From: Saprospiraceae bacterium
GTDB lineage: Bacteria; Bacteroidota; Bacteroidia; Chitinophagales; Saprospiraceae
Length of the DNA: 64,000 nt
Reading direction: 5' to 3'
NCBI GenBank assembly: GCA_016717265.1
Contig: JADKFX010000001.1
Span: forward strand, 62,001-126,000
Below the pieces are notes generated by a model. It worked only from the letters and a program-made list of their open reading frames with translations. It did not search any database and had not been told where the DNA came from. The position numbers were made by a program, and so were the translations under genes. Positions 18,461 to 27,513 of this stretch are shown here, in pieces (position 1 is the first letter of the stretch; each line of letters begins with the position of its first letter).

Positions 18461-19645
18461 ATGAAACTTAAAATCTTACTTGGACTTATATTGACTTTAA
18501 ACTTGGCATTTGGACAAAATCAACAAATAACAAGGCTTGACGGGACTAAAATCTCTGTTGTCGAAATTGACGAAACCGTAAAACGCTTAATGGACAAAGC
18601 AAATGTTCAAGGTTTAAGTTTGTCAATACTCAATAAAAATCAACAAGCCTACATAAAATCCTATGGGTTTAAGAACATAGATAAAAACGAATATTTAGAC
18701 ACTTCAACTGTTTTGTATGCAGCATCATTTAGCAAAGCCGTATTTGGCTATTTGACAATGAAATTGGCACAGGAAAAAGTAATTGACTTAGACAAACCTC
18801 TTTACAAATATTTGAGCAAACCAATTCCAGAATATGAGTATTTCTCAGACCTAAAATCTGACGACAGATGGAAATTGATGACTGCAAGAATGTGTTTAAG
18901 CCATACAACAGGACTTCCAAATGTCAGATGGGTTCATCCAACAACAGGAGTACTTGACACACTTGGCGTTATGAAAATTTATTTTACCCCGGGACAGAAA
19001 TATGCTTATTCGGGAGAAGGCATTAAACTTTTGCAGTTAGTTATAGAAGAAATAACAAATAAAAATGTTGAAGAATTGGCAATGAAAAAAATCTTCAAAC
19101 CAATTGGAATGAAAAGAACAGGATACATTTGGCATGAAAAATTTGATGATAATTACGCAATAGGACACCTTGCAGACAATACACTCAACCCAAAGAAAAA
19201 GAGAACTACACCAGTGGCTGGTGCTTCCTTGGTAACAACAATTTCAGACTATACAAGATTTATTGAGTATTTGATGAAACAGAAAGGTTTAGATAAAAAA
19301 ATGTTTAAAGAAATGATTTCACCTCAAATTGAAATACTGTCAAAAACACAATTCCCAACAATAACAGAAGAAACAACAACGGAAAACAAAGCAATAAATT
19401 TATCTTACGGACTTGGTTGGGGACTTTTGAAATGCAAGTATGGCAGAGCATTTTTTAAAGAAGGACACGATGATGCTTGGAGAAACTACAATATAAATTT
19501 TATAGACAAAGGCATTTCAATAATCATAATAACAAACAGTGCTAATGGAGAAATTATTTTTAAAGAACTATTAGAAACATTAATTGGCGATACTTTTACA
19601 CCTTGGAAATGGGAAGAATATTTTCCAATCGACTACAAGAAGTAA
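18461..19645 (+). CDS. Serine hydrolase, beta-lactamase (class C/PBP-like) family
   Basis: 394 residues. Cleavable signal peptide (LGLILTLNLAFGQ). AASFSKAVFGYL contains the SxxK nucleophile, YAYSGEG the tyrosine motif, and KEGHDDAWRNY probably the third motif. Length and order fit the beta-lactamase-related serine hydrolases (esterases or D-aminopeptidases). True beta-lactam resistance is not implied. Single-gene cassette. Confidence 0.88.
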   Translation: MKLKILLGLILTLNLAFGQNQQITRLDGTKISVVEIDETVKRLMDKANVQGLSLSILNKNQQAYIKSYGFKNIDKNEYLDTSTVLYAASFSKAVFGYLTMKLAQEKVIDLDKPLYKYLSKPIPEYEYFSDLKSDDRWKLMTARMCLSHTTGLPNVRWVHPTTGVLDTLGVMKIYFTPGQKYAYSGEGIKLLQLVIEEITNKNVEELAMKKIFKPIGMKRTGYIWHEKFDDNYAIGHLADNTLNPKKKRTTPVAGASLVTTISDYTRFIEYLMKQKGLDKKMFKEMISPQIEILSKTQFPTITEETTTENKAINLSYGLGWGLLKCKYGRAFFKEGHDDAWRNYNINFIDKGISIIIITNSANGEIIFKELLETLIGDTFTPWKWEEYFPIDYKK

Positions 19646-19655
19646 AGGCACAAAC

Positions 19656-19787
19656 GCCTAACACGGGTTTGGCAAAAGTGGCGGGTCAGTGCTCCGCAGG
19701 CACATTTGTGGTTAATCAAACATTGGTTCTCCGCATCAACATTTGTGCTAAAAATCGCCACCTTCGCCAAGCCCGAAACCGTTAGGC
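19656..19787 (+). repeat. attC13 (family B)
   Basis: Left core GCCTAAC (ACGCCTAAC, one mismatch to the complement of the attC12 right core). Right core GTTAGGC. Arms CGGGTTTGGCAAAAGTGGCG and CGCCACCTTCGCCAAGCCCG. Confidence 0.92.
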
Positions 19788-19804
19788 GCAAGAAACAAAG
19801 TATT

Positions 19805-20839
19805 ATGTTTAAAATTATTACAAAAATTCTAATAACAATATTTTGCTCTCATTTATTAATTGGACAAAAAATAAATGAGAAACCGATTTTAAAATCTCGT
19901 TCAACCTATTTATTTTGGAGTAAAGAAAAATATGAAAATAGAGATTCATCATTCAGAATTACAAATTTGCAAAGTCAATCATGGTATGATCAATCTGGAA
20001 ACCTTTTAAAACATATAAATTACCCAACAACTATTAATGATTCCTCCATTACAATATATGAATACCAGTATATCGGTGATACACTGATTGAGCTTATTTC
20101 ACTGGCGGGTGGTTTCAAACTTACAAAAAATACTAAATTATTAATTAAGAATGAATACCATCCGATAGAATCAAGGCGATACGGTTGGGGAAATATTGGC
20201 AATTACCGCGCCAATAAAAGGGAAAGTGTTTACGAATACGATTATGACACTTCCGGAAATTGCATTAAATCAATACTTCGATTAGAGCATTCCGATACGA
20301 CTTTTCATTATATCTTTAAATATGAGAATGACAGTTTAAATAAACAGATAATCTGTCATCGTATAGATCAAATAAATAATCAAAATCATACTACATATAC
20401 TGATAAGGATTGGAATAATGGAATTAAAAAATGGAAGACCGTTAATGAAAACTCAAGTTATGATTTCATTAAAATTCATTCTCCATTGTCCTATTTTGAT
20501 AAATTTAGTTGGTTTGCATCAATAGCAATTGAAAACAATGATACAATTGAATACTCAATTGAATATACCTTTAATATTGATAGTATAACAAAGTCAATTT
20601 GTAGACTAAATTATCAAAATCGATATCTGTGTAAAACCGAGTTTATCTATGTAAATGAAAAGATTAATTCAGAATTTCGGTATTCACTAATCAATCACAA
20701 GTGGGAAATTTCAGAATCAACCACCTTTGAATATGACTTATGGGGACCGGAGAAATTAAAAACAAGAAATGTATTTAAAGATGGGATAATTTCCAATGCA
20801 TATATAACAATCTCGGAAAACGAATATTACCAAAAATAA
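19805..20839 (+). CDS. Uncharacterised secreted protein
   Basis: 344 residues. The ATG at 19805 is chosen because a signal peptide starts there (MFKIITKILITIFCSHLLIGQ). Codons further upstream lie in attC13. The mature part is rich in Tyr, Asn and Ser, with YD/RHS-like strands (YEYDYDTSGNCIKSILRLEH; TFEYDLWGPEKLKTRNVFKD) but no clear repeat register. No family is recognised. Single-gene cassette. Confidence 0.75.
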   Translation: MFKIITKILITIFCSHLLIGQKINEKPILKSRSTYLFWSKEKYENRDSSFRITNLQSQSWYDQSGNLLKHINYPTTINDSSITIYEYQYIGDTLIELISLAGGFKLTKNTKLLIKNEYHPIESRRYGWGNIGNYRANKRESVYEYDYDTSGNCIKSILRLEHSDTTFHYIFKYENDSLNKQIICHRIDQINNQNHTTYTDKDWNNGIKKWKTVNENSSYDFIKIHSPLSYFDKFSWFASIAIENNDTIEYSIEYTFNIDSITKSICRLNYQNRYLCKTEFIYVNEKINSEFRYSLINHKWEISESTTFEYDLWGPEKLKTRNVFKDGIISNAYITISENEYYQK

Positions 20840-20844
20840 CCTGC

Positions 20845-20982
20845 GCCTAACACGGCATAGACTCTACACCGCCAAGCATCTTAAATCATTTTCTTTTAAT
20901 TTTTTCCGTTAATGACAATTTAATTTTTTAGTTTTGGCTGCTAATGGTTTGGCGGTGCAGCGTCTATGCCAAAACGTTAGCA
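20845..20982 (+). repeat. attC14 (family A)
   Basis: Left core GCCTAAC (GCGCCTAAC, exact complement of the attC13 right core). Right core GTTAGCA. Full family A arms. The loop holds TAGTTTTG. Confidence 0.93.
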
Positions 20983-20999
20983 CCAATTTTTAGACAGAC

Positions 21000-22217
21000 A
21001 TGACAAGACGACTTTTCATCTGGACATTTTTTCTCCCTTTGACTTTTGCATTCTTCTCTTGCAACGGACAAGTTAAAACCGACATTCCCAAAAACAAACA
21101 AACCAACGGCGGACAACCGAAAATTATTAAAAATCACTTCCTTGAATGGCCTGACGACCTTTTCTACGTTCAATGCGGGACGCAGGACAAGGCTGGAAAT
21201 ATGTGGTTCGGTACGGCTGGTAATGGCATCTACGTTTATGACGGAAAGTCCTTTGTTAATTTTACTCATAAGTCCTTTGTCAACTTTACTCTCAAAAATG
21301 ATTTGAATCACAATGACATTCTTTGCTGCATGGAAGATAAAACCGGTAACATCTGGTTCGGTACTCGTAGAGGATTAATTCGGTATAAGCCGACAAGCGA
21401 GAAGGTAGATGACAAAGACTTCAGCTTGTTTTTAATTCCCGCAAATACTATCAATAAAACTTCTCGCGTCAGATTACCTTATTCCTTGCAGTCCGGAGAT
21501 AATTTTGTATGGAGCATCATGCAAGATAAGACCGGAAATATTTGGTTCGGAACAAGTAGGGGCGTGTATGTTCACAATCCTTCAACAGACAATGATAGTC
21601 TGGGACCTCTGTTCAAACGGTTTACGGACAACGAGAGCCTCATCAATGACCAGCAACTACAATTAATCAATGTAATGGGCATGCTGGAAGACAGAAACGG
21701 GAATATCTGGTTCCTGTCAGCCGGGGCTGACGCCAAAGGCGTAGGTATGGTAAGGGAAGGTGCAGGCATTGTGCGATACGATGGAAAATCGTTTAGTCAA
21801 TTTAAACCCGACAATCAATTTAAACCCGACAATTTCTCTGGTTTCCGTTCCGTTATCGAGAGAAAAAATGGAGACCTGCTGTTTCTCAATAATTCTCACG
21901 GAGTGTATTCCTTTGATGGAAAAAGTTTTTCCAATCTCAATGAAAAAATTGGAATTAAGAATGATACACTTGTTTCGATGAAGGAAGATAAAAACGGAAA
22001 TCTGTGGTTAGGAATTGCTGGTATTAACATGAAAGATGGCGGGGTGTTGCGTTACGACAGTAAGTCGCTGAAGCGTTATACAACCAAAGACGGATTGCCT
22101 CACAATTGCGTTTTCTGCATTGTTGAAGATAAGGATGGAAACATTTGGTTTGGCACAAGAAATACAGGTTTATGCCGGTATGACGGAAGTACATTCATTG
22201 ACTACACGGACAAATAA
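21000..22217 (+). CDS. Lipoprotein beta-propeller (two-component-regulator propeller repeats), paralogue 1
   Basis: 405 residues. Lipobox FFSCNGQ. At least seven copies of the Reg_prop-type repeat follow, with the core QDKTGNIWFGT...G...YDGKSF.NF and EDKDGNIWFGTRNTGLCRYDG. Such repeats normally form the periplasmic sensor of hybrid histidine kinases, but here no kinase, membrane or DNA-binding part follows. One of five such genes in this array (others at 28888, 34245, 37786, 40219). Ligand unknown. Confidence 0.85.
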   Translation: MTRRLFIWTFFLPLTFAFFSCNGQVKTDIPKNKQTNGGQPKIIKNHFLEWPDDLFYVQCGTQDKAGNMWFGTAGNGIYVYDGKSFVNFTHKSFVNFTLKNDLNHNDILCCMEDKTGNIWFGTRRGLIRYKPTSEKVDDKDFSLFLIPANTINKTSRVRLPYSLQSGDNFVWSIMQDKTGNIWFGTSRGVYVHNPSTDNDSLGPLFKRFTDNESLINDQQLQLINVMGMLEDRNGNIWFLSAGADAKGVGMVREGAGIVRYDGKSFSQFKPDNQFKPDNFSGFRSVIERKNGDLLFLNNSHGVYSFDGKSFSNLNEKIGIKNDTLVSMKEDKNGNLWLGIAGINMKDGGVLRYDSKSLKRYTTKDGLPHNCVFCIVEDKDGNIWFGTRNTGLCRYDGSTFIDYTDK

Positions 22218-22233
22218 ACGCACAAAAAACTGG

Positions 22234-22416
22234 TGCTAACAGCACATAGCTCTTATGCGGCGGACGAGGTAGCGCGCCGCGCGCCGGGACAAGCGGTCGC
22301 TTCGCGGACATTTTTGGCGGCGGCGCAAAAAACCGTTATCTTCGATATAACCTTTGTAGGTAGTAGACAGTGGATGCTCCGAAAGCCGCACAAGTGCTAT
22401 CTGCAAACCATTGCAG
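22234..22416 (+). repeat. attC15 (family C, long) with altered crossover base
   Basis: Left core TGCTAAC (GGTGCTAAC, exact complement of the attC14 right core). Outer arms GCACATAGCTCTTATGCGGC and GCCGCACAAGTGCTATCTGC. The right core reads ATTGCAG, so the crossover G has become A. TTGCAGGC still complements the next left core. The centre (22256-22330) is unusually GC-rich. Confidence 0.82.
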
Positions 22417-22434
22417 GCAAGCTAAATATATATT

Positions 22435-23355
22435 ATGAAAGAAATATTTACCCTTTTTGCTTTTTTAATTAGCTCCGGAATAAGTGTTGCACAGGAGTTT
22501 GGCACGTCTGATTCTAAATGGGTATTTGATTACAATGGTGTTTGGTCTGAAGGAATCACAGAGATACAATTTGAAAAGGACACATTTATCGATAACAGAC
22601 TATGCAAAAAGTTTATTAAAAAAGCATTGAGAAGAGTAAGGCCAAAAGGACCAATCGAAAGTGAAACCCTTTTTCCGCTTTATCTCTATAATAAAAATGG
22701 ATTAATTGAATTTTCTGAAGATGGATTACACTTTGATACATTAATAAATTTTAAAGCCAAGATTGGCCAATCCTGGAAAATATTTAGGTACTATAGGAAT
22801 ATGATCGTTGACGAAATAAAACTAACAATCATCGATACATTCAACACTCAAATTTCGGGAGTAAATTTATTTTCTCAAGCAGTATGGTATTATTATAGTC
22901 CTCAATTAACCAATTTTGTTGACACGGTTTATGAGTATATTGGTGGAAAATGGCTATACATCATTCCTTTTGATGACAAAGAGGTTGCATTGGATGCAGG
23001 CGAAGGCGGAATTATTAGATGCTTCAAAAATAATCTATTGGGATTAGTTGATTTCGCAAATAAGCAATACGGAAGTAAATTTGAGTATGAATGCGATGAC
23101 TTAACAAGAATAAATAATAAAAATGTTGAAATAGAAAATCCTTTTATTCAAATTCATCTATTTCATAATTATCTCAATATTAAAAATAATTCTAAGAAAG
23201 ACCTCATATTGAATATTTATAATCTTCAAGGGCAGATTGTGACAAGGAAATTACTCGATGTTGGTTTGAATCAAATTAATATTGAGTACTTAAATAATGG
23301 AATATATATTGTTTTATGCGAAAATCACATTACTTACAAAATCATAAAAAATTAA
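22435..23355 (+). CDS. Uncharacterised secreted protein with T9SS-like C-terminus
   Basis: 306 residues. Signal peptide (MKEIFTLFAFLISSGISVAQ). The last 70 residues (ENPFIQIHLFHNYLNI, LILNIYNLQGQIVTRKLLDV, INIEYLNNGIYIVL) have the strand pattern of a type A T9SS sorting domain. Its opening is atypical because the usual YPNP is replaced. The body is not recognised. Single-gene cassette. Confidence 0.78.
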   Translation: MKEIFTLFAFLISSGISVAQEFGTSDSKWVFDYNGVWSEGITEIQFEKDTFIDNRLCKKFIKKALRRVRPKGPIESETLFPLYLYNKNGLIEFSEDGLHFDTLINFKAKIGQSWKIFRYYRNMIVDEIKLTIIDTFNTQISGVNLFSQAVWYYYSPQLTNFVDTVYEYIGGKWLYIIPFDDKEVALDAGEGGIIRCFKNNLLGLVDFANKQYGSKFEYECDDLTRINNKNVEIENPFIQIHLFHNYLNIKNNSKKDLILNIYNLQGQIVTRKLLDVGLNQINIEYLNNGIYIVLCENHITYKIIKN

Positions 23356-23361
23356 GCCTGC

Positions 23362-23499
23362 CTGCAACATGGCATAGACTCTACACCGCCAAGCATCTAA
23401 AATCATTCTCTTTTAATTTTTTCCGGTAATGAAAATTTTATTTCTTAGTTTTGGCTGATAATGGTTTGGCGGTGCAGCGTCTATGCCAAAACGTTGGCA
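23362..23499 (+). repeat. attC16 (family A)
   Basis: Left core CTGCAAC (GCCTGCAAC, exact complement of the TTGCAGGC that opens this cassette). Right core GTTGGCA. Full arms. The loop holds TAGTTTTG. Confidence 0.93.
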
Positions 23500-23751
23500 A
23501 CAATTGGGTTGGCTCGTGGACAAATACCTGTATGCTGACAAAGTTCGGTCGACAAAAATGCAAATCGACTTTTCTCTGCTGACAGTTTACAACATGGTGA
23601 CAAATTACATTACACTGACAAAGGTGAAAAGAAATTCAAAATCGGGAACAGAAAAGAAAATTGGTTTCCGTGGACAATTTTCAACACAGGGACACCATTC
23701 TCGTTCGCGGTAGAATAATAAAATGACTTTAGGTAAATTAAATAAATATCA

Positions 23752-24606
23752 ATGACAAAGAAACTATTGTTATCCATCTATGGAATTATGTTGATTGTTT
23801 CAGGCTATTCACAATATCCTCCCGTATTTAAAAATAGTATCTATGGAAACAACCCTAAAGCAGGGCATTATGCCAATGTACGAGGTTTTAAAATGTATTA
23901 TGAAATCTATGGAAAGGGCGAGCCACTGCTTTTAATTCATGGCGGTATTGGCTCTATCAATAATTTTTCTGGACAAATTCCCTATTTCGCAAAGCATTAC
24001 CAAGTGATTGTAGTGGATGGCAGGGCACATGGAAAGTCTGTTGACACTACCGATTCATTGAGTTATGAAATGATGGCAGAAGATTTTAATATTTTTTTGG
24101 ACTTTCTAAAAATCAAATCTTGCTACGTTATAGGCTGGAGCGATGGTGGAAACAATGGTTTACTTTTAGCTATCCATCATCCTGATAAAGTAAAGAAATT
24201 GGTCGTAACTGGTGCGAATATTTGGATTGATGAAAGAGCTTTGCCCTCTGACATGTCTATGTCGTTACCCGATACTTATCTTGATTCGTTATTAAAATTA
24301 CCCAAAACTGCCAAGGTGAAAAACGATATAAAACTTTGGAAGCTACACTACTATGAACCCAATATTTCGTTAGCTCAATTAAATTCAATTCAATGCCAAA
24401 CGCTTGTGATAGGTGGTGACCATGAATTAATTTTGCCAAAACACACTTTACTAATTGCCGAAAATATTCCTAAATCAAACTTATGGATATTGCCTAATTC
24501 AGGGCATTCAACTTTAATAAACTATAGGGATTTATTCAATAAAACAGTTGACGACTTTTTCAAAAAACCATACAGGATAATTAAAGGGATGGACCGTTTA
24601 AATTGA
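23752..24606 (+). CDS. Secreted alpha/beta hydrolase
   Basis: 284 residues. Signal peptide (LLLSIYGIMLIVSGYS). LLLIHGGIGSINNF gives the oxyanion region, VIGWSDGGNNGLLL the nucleophile elbow with Ser in GWSDGG, and ILPNSGHSTL the catalytic His. About 250 bp between the recombination point (23494) and the ATG hold no convincing gene. Substrate unknown. Confidence 0.88.
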   Translation: MTKKLLLSIYGIMLIVSGYSQYPPVFKNSIYGNNPKAGHYANVRGFKMYYEIYGKGEPLLLIHGGIGSINNFSGQIPYFAKHYQVIVVDGRAHGKSVDTTDSLSYEMMAEDFNIFLDFLKIKSCYVIGWSDGGNNGLLLAIHHPDKVKKLVVTGANIWIDERALPSDMSMSLPDTYLDSLLKLPKTAKVKNDIKLWKLHYYEPNISLAQLNSIQCQTLVIGGDHELILPKHTLLIAENIPKSNLWILPNSGHSTLINYRDLFNKTVDDFFKKPYRIIKGMDRLN

Positions 24607-24712
24607 CAGGGAAACATTTATTTTAAGAAACATTTCAACGGACAAAAAGACATCACACTCCACAGTGAAAAAACAAAAGAACGACTGACGTTTACGGACG
24701 AAACCCAACTGT

Positions 24713-24843
24713 TGCCAACAAAATGTTTCTGCAATGGTGCCGTAACGAGTTGGTTTAAAGTTTTATCTTCGTTCAACGTTTTCGTTTCGCGGGACAGGAC
24801 GCGGCTTCGAAAAGGCACCACTGCAGAAACACAAACGTTGGCT
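24713..24843 (+). repeat. attC17 (family B-like, divergent)
   Basis: Left core TGCCAAC (GTTGCCAAC, exact complement of the attC16 right core). Right core GTTGGCT. Arms TGTTTCTGCAATGGTGCC and GGCACCACTGCAGAAACA pair well. Confidence 0.9.
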
Positions 24844-24917
24844 GCCATACATTAAAAAATATTTTGGCTTAATCTAGATATTTTAATTATTTTGCATTAA
24901 CTTTAAAACCTTGCAAT

Positions 24918-25286
24918 ATGAAACTCTTGTCTTTATTATCATTATTAACTCTGTTTACATTTTCTTGCAGTAAGGAATTAACCACCTCTAAAAATACCGG
25001 TTATTACTTTTGCTATTCTCATGAATGGAAACCCAAAGAAGAATCTACAATAAAATATGTACTCTATACAGATATTCTAAAGATAGAAAGGGATGACCAA
25101 GTTATTAAGGAAAAAGCTTCTGATTGGGGTATATTTGTAAACAATCGATGCAAAAATACAAAAGGATGTACTTCGGATTTAATGTATTATTATACTATTG
25201 AAGAGGCAGATGCAATGAGGAATGAAATGTTCGAAATATATAAGAACCCGGAAAAATATCAAATCGAGAAGGTAGAGTTCAAGTAA
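24918..25286 (+). CDS. Small uncharacterised lipoprotein
   Basis: 122 residues. Lipobox TLFTFSCSK. The mature part has aromatic and cysteine-containing segments (YYFCYSHEWKPKEE; NNRCKNTKGCTSDL) and an acidic helix (EEADAMRNEMFEIYKN). No family is recognised. Single-gene cassette. Confidence 0.75.
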   Translation: MKLLSLLSLLTLFTFSCSKELTTSKNTGYYFCYSHEWKPKEESTIKYVLYTDILKIERDDQVIKEKASDWGIFVNNRCKNTKGCTSDLMYYYTIEEADAMRNEMFEIYKNPEKYQIEKVEFK

Positions 25287-25297
25287 AATATCACAGC

Positions 25298-25436
25298 AGC
25301 CAACACGGCATAGACTCTACACCGCCAAGCATCAAAAATCAATCTCTTTTAATTTTTTTTGGCAATTAAGATTTAATTTTTTAGTTTTTACTGCTATTCG
25401 TTTGGCTGGAATGCGTGTATGCCAAATCCGTTATAC
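25298..25436 (+). repeat. attC18 (family A)
   Basis: Left core AGCCAAC (GCAGCCAAC, exact complement of the attC17 right core). Right core GTTATAC. The right arm is a hybrid (GGCTGGAATGCGTGTATGCC). The loop reads TAGTTTTT, one base off the -7 box. Confidence 0.9.
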
Positions 25437-25463
25437 CATACCGGCCGAAATAAATAAAATTGC

Positions 25464-25471
25464 TATTTTTG
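25464..25471 (+). promoter_or_regulatory. -7 box of TA cassette promoter
   Basis: TATTTTTG, 7 bp before the antitoxin ATG at 25479, so the transcript would be nearly leaderless. Matches TANNTTTG exactly. No clear -33 box is seen. Confidence 0.5.
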
Positions 25472-25478
25472 TAGAATT

Positions 25479-25706
25479 ATGACAAAGAATACTTTGATAA
25501 AGGATATTAACACTCTACTGGAATCCATTGAAGACCTAGATAAACTGGAAGCCATTTATGAGCTGATTGAATATTATAGAAACACAAAGGATACTAGGAC
25601 TTGGAATTATTTAACCCAAGAACAAAAAGACCACATCCTAAGAGCTTTTGACGAATCAGAGAATGACGATAATTTAGTTCCAATGAATGAAGTATTTAAG
25701 CGATAA
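25479..25706 (+). CDS. Putative antitoxin (partner toxin broken)
   Basis: 75 residues, acidic and helical (INTLLESIEDLDKLEAIYEL). The second half reads LTQEQKDHILRAFDESENDDNL, a common layout of antitoxins paired with RelE/ParE toxins. Intact, although the toxin frame immediately downstream carries a stop codon. Confidence 0.72.
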   Translation: MTKNTLIKDINTLLESIEDLDKLEAIYELIEYYRNTKDTRTWNYLTQEQKDHILRAFDESENDDNLVPMNEVFKR

Positions 25707-25997
25707 ATGGAAATACGCTTTGCAAAAGCCGCTACGTTTGATTTAAATATCATTCTAGAGTATCTGACAAATGAATGGGGAGAAAAGGCAGCCGTAAAAT
25801 TCCAGTCCAAGCTTGAACACCTACTAAATTTAATAAGTTCGAATCCTTATCTAGGAGTTCTTGAGAATTCAAGGAATAGAATTTAAAGCATTTTATTGAT
25901 TAAAAATGTAAGAGTATATTATAGGATCCGCGATGAAAAACTTATTGTTCTTGCCTTATTTGATGTAAGACGGAATCCAAATTTAAGACCTACATGA
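25707..25997 (+). pseudogene. RelE/ParE toxin with in-frame TAA
   Basis: The frame opens at the ATG at 25707 (MEIRFAKAATFDLNIILEYL) and would give 96 residues. A TAA at 25884-25886 stops it after 59. Beyond the stop, in the same frame, VRVYYRIRDEKLIVLALFDV then RRNPNLRP is a textbook RelE/ParE C-terminus. The toxin is therefore inactivated by a nonsense change while its antitoxin stays open. Confidence 0.82.
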
Positions 25998-26010
25998 CAT
26001 GGCCGGCAAG

Positions 26011-26053
26011 GCATAACAAAGCATGCACGCCCTTTATAAGAGATGCCAAAATC
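26011..26053 (+). repeat. attC19 remnant
   Basis: GCATAAC, then a left arm AAAGCATGCACGCCC, jumps to a right-arm end ATGCCAAAATC. The central about 90 bp of a family A site is missing. It separates two TA cassettes and is probably no longer a substrate. Confidence 0.6.
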
Positions 26054-26078
26054 ACTTGCACATTAATAATAATAGTAT

Positions 26079-26086
26079 TAAATTTG
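26079..26086 (+). promoter_or_regulatory. -7 box of TA cassette promoter
   Basis: TAAATTTG, 17 bp before the antitoxin ATG. TTG at 26056-26058 lies at a suitable distance for a -33 box. Confidence 0.5.
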
Positions 26087-26103
26087 TATAAAAATTAAAT
26101 AGA

Positions 26104-26346
26104 ATGAGTCCCATTTCCGTAAAAGACAGACTAATTGGAAAAATAACTTCAATTGAAGATGAAGGCTTTCTTAATGAATTGGAAGAAATAATTCTTAATC
26201 TTAGGAATGAAAATCAAAAAGTTGTAGTCCTAAGTGATGAAATCAAAGCCTCCATTGCGAAATCAGAATTAGATATTGCAAATGGTCGACTTATCTCCAA
26301 CAATAAAGCTATGCAACATTTTAAAGAATGGTTAAAAAACAAGTAA
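26104..26346 (+). CDS. Putative antitoxin
   Basis: 80 residues, helical. ELEEIILNLRNENQKVVVLSDEIKASIAKSELDIANGRLI resembles the antitoxin at 7919 in layout. Overlaps the toxin start by 19 bp, so translation is coupled. Confidence 0.76.
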   Translation: MSPISVKDRLIGKITSIEDEGFLNELEEIILNLRNENQKVVVLSDEIKASIAKSELDIANGRLISNNKAMQHFKEWLKNK

Positions 26347-26630
26347 TCTGGACTGAAACTTCCATTAAAGAACTTGAGATCATCCTCCAATTTTACATTC
26401 AAAGAAATAAAAATATAAATTTCTCTTCTTGGCTGTTGGATGAAATTGAAAAAAGAATTGAAATCATTTCAATCTATCCTAAAATTGGAAGAGAAACAGA
26501 TTTTTCTGTCTTAAGAATATTACCATTTAATAATTATGGAATAATTTATAAGGAGACAGATGAAAACATATTCATTGAATCAATATGGGATTTCAGACAA
26601 AATCCTATGAAACGTCTAGATAAAAAATGA
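26328..26630 (+). CDS. ParE/RelE-family toxin
   Basis: 100 residues. VIWTETSIKELEIILQFYIQ at the start and GIIYKETDENIFIESIWDF then RQNP at the end match ParE/RelE toxins. Intact. A decayed near-copy of its gene lies at 62206-62463. Confidence 0.85.
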   Translation: MVKKQVIWTETSIKELEIILQFYIQRNKNINFSSWLLDEIEKRIEIISIYPKIGRETDFSVLRILPFNNYGIIYKETDENIFIESIWDFRQNPMKRLDKK

Positions 26631-26640
26631 AAAGCACCTC

Positions 26641-26779
26641 TCATAACAGAGCATAGACTCTACACCGCCAAGCATCAAAAATCAATCTCTTTTAATTTTT
26701 TTTGGCAATTAAGATTTAATTTTTTAGTTTTGACTGCTATTCGTTTGGCGGGAATGCGTGTATGCCAAATCCGTTATGA
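26641..26779 (+). repeat. attC20 (family A)
   Basis: Left core TCATAAC, right core GTTATGA. Here the site's own two cores are complementary over ten bases (CTCTCATAAC and GTTATGAGAG), unlike most sites. The loop holds TAGTTTTG. The right arm is GGCGGGAATGCGTGTATGCC. Confidence 0.92.
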
Positions 26780-26842
26780 GAGAGCCCAAACATGACTTCT
26801 ACAAAAGAACCCAATCATTTATGAATTATACTTAAAAATCAT

Positions 26843-26850
26843 TATTTTTG
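26843..26850 (+). promoter_or_regulatory. -7 box of TA cassette promoter
   Basis: TATTTTTG, 18 bp before the antitoxin ATG at 26869. It overlaps an alternative TTG start, which argues for the ATG. Confidence 0.5.
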
Positions 26851-26868
26851 CGTATTAATTTGACTTAT

Positions 26869-27054
26869 ATGAAAGGAGTGTCTTATTTAACCGATGAAAG
26901 CAATGAAAAAGTTGCCGTTCAAATTGACTTAAAAAAGAACAAAAAACTTTGGGAAGATTTTTGCGATTATACTATTGCTTCAAAAAGAAAACTGGAACCA
27001 TCCAAAGATTGGCTAAAGGTAAAAGCTGATCTTAAAAAGAAGAAATTAATATGA
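26869..27054 (+). CDS. Putative antitoxin of RelE pair
   Basis: 61 residues, basic at the C-terminus (WLKVKADLKKKKLI). The ATG at 26869 is chosen because the upstream TTG at 26848 overlaps the promoter -7 box. Overlaps the RelE gene by 4 bp (ATGA). The family is not recognised beyond its position. Confidence 0.74.
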   Translation: MKGVSYLTDESNEKVAVQIDLKKNKKLWEDFCDYTIASKRKLEPSKDWLKVKADLKKKKLI

Positions 27055-27308
27055 ACTATAAAATAATTCTTGCGAGCTCAGCCGAAAAAGAATTATATAA
27101 ACTTCAAAAATCGGAAATCCAAAAAATCGTATCATCTATCGATTCCCTTAAAAGTATTCCAAGACCCAAAGGATATAAAAAATTAAAAGGTCCAGAGAAT
27201 TTTTTTCGAATTAGAAATGGAAATTTTAGGATTATATATTCAATTGAAGATATTAAAAAAACAATTAATATCCTGATTATCAGAAATCGAAAAGATGCCT
27301 ACAAATAA
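27051..27308 (+). CDS. RelE-family mRNA interferase toxin
   Basis: 85 residues. KIILASSAEKELYKLQKSEI, GYKKLKGPENFFRIRNGNFR, IIYSI and IRNRKDAYK are the canonical RelE sequence blocks, including the basic residues thought to act in mRNA cleavage on the ribosome. Intact. Overlaps its antitoxin by 4 bp. Confidence 0.92.
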   Translation: MNYKIILASSAEKELYKLQKSEIQKIVSSIDSLKSIPRPKGYKKLKGPENFFRIRNGNFRIIYSIEDIKKTINILIIRNRKDAYK

Positions 27309-27315
27309 GGCCCTC

Positions 27316-27453
27316 TCGTAACACAGCATAAACGCTACACCGCCAAGCATCAAAAATCATTCTCTTTTAATTTTTTTTGGCAATTAAGATATAATTTTTT
27401 AGTTTTTACTGCTATTCGTTTGGCGGCGCAGCGACTATACCAAGCCGTTACCA
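27316..27453 (+). repeat. attC21 (family A)
   Basis: Left core TCGTAAC (CTCTCGTAAC, one mismatch to the complement of the attC20 right core). Right core GTTACCA. The loop reads TAGTTTTT. Confidence 0.92.
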
Positions 27454-27489
27454 GCGATTTGGAAATTTCTTATTATCCTAAAAATACAC

Positions 27490-27497
27490 TATATTTG
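27490..27497 (+). promoter_or_regulatory. -7 box of TA cassette promoter
   Basis: TATATTTG, 16 bp before the antitoxin ATG at 27514. Exact TANNTTTG match. Confidence 0.5.
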
Positions 27498-27513
27498 AGT
27501 TCAAAATACAATT

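Noticed and set aside
18461..19645. Antibiotic-resistance beta-lactamase
   Set aside because: SxxK and a Tyr motif exist, but length and surroundings fit the broad serine-hydrolase family of Bacteroidota. No evidence for beta-lactam hydrolysis.
23483..23713. 76-codon frame starting inside attC16
   Set aside because: The start lies in the attC arm, and there is no ribosome site or recognisable domain. It may be decayed coding sequence ahead of the hydrolase, but I cannot support a gene.
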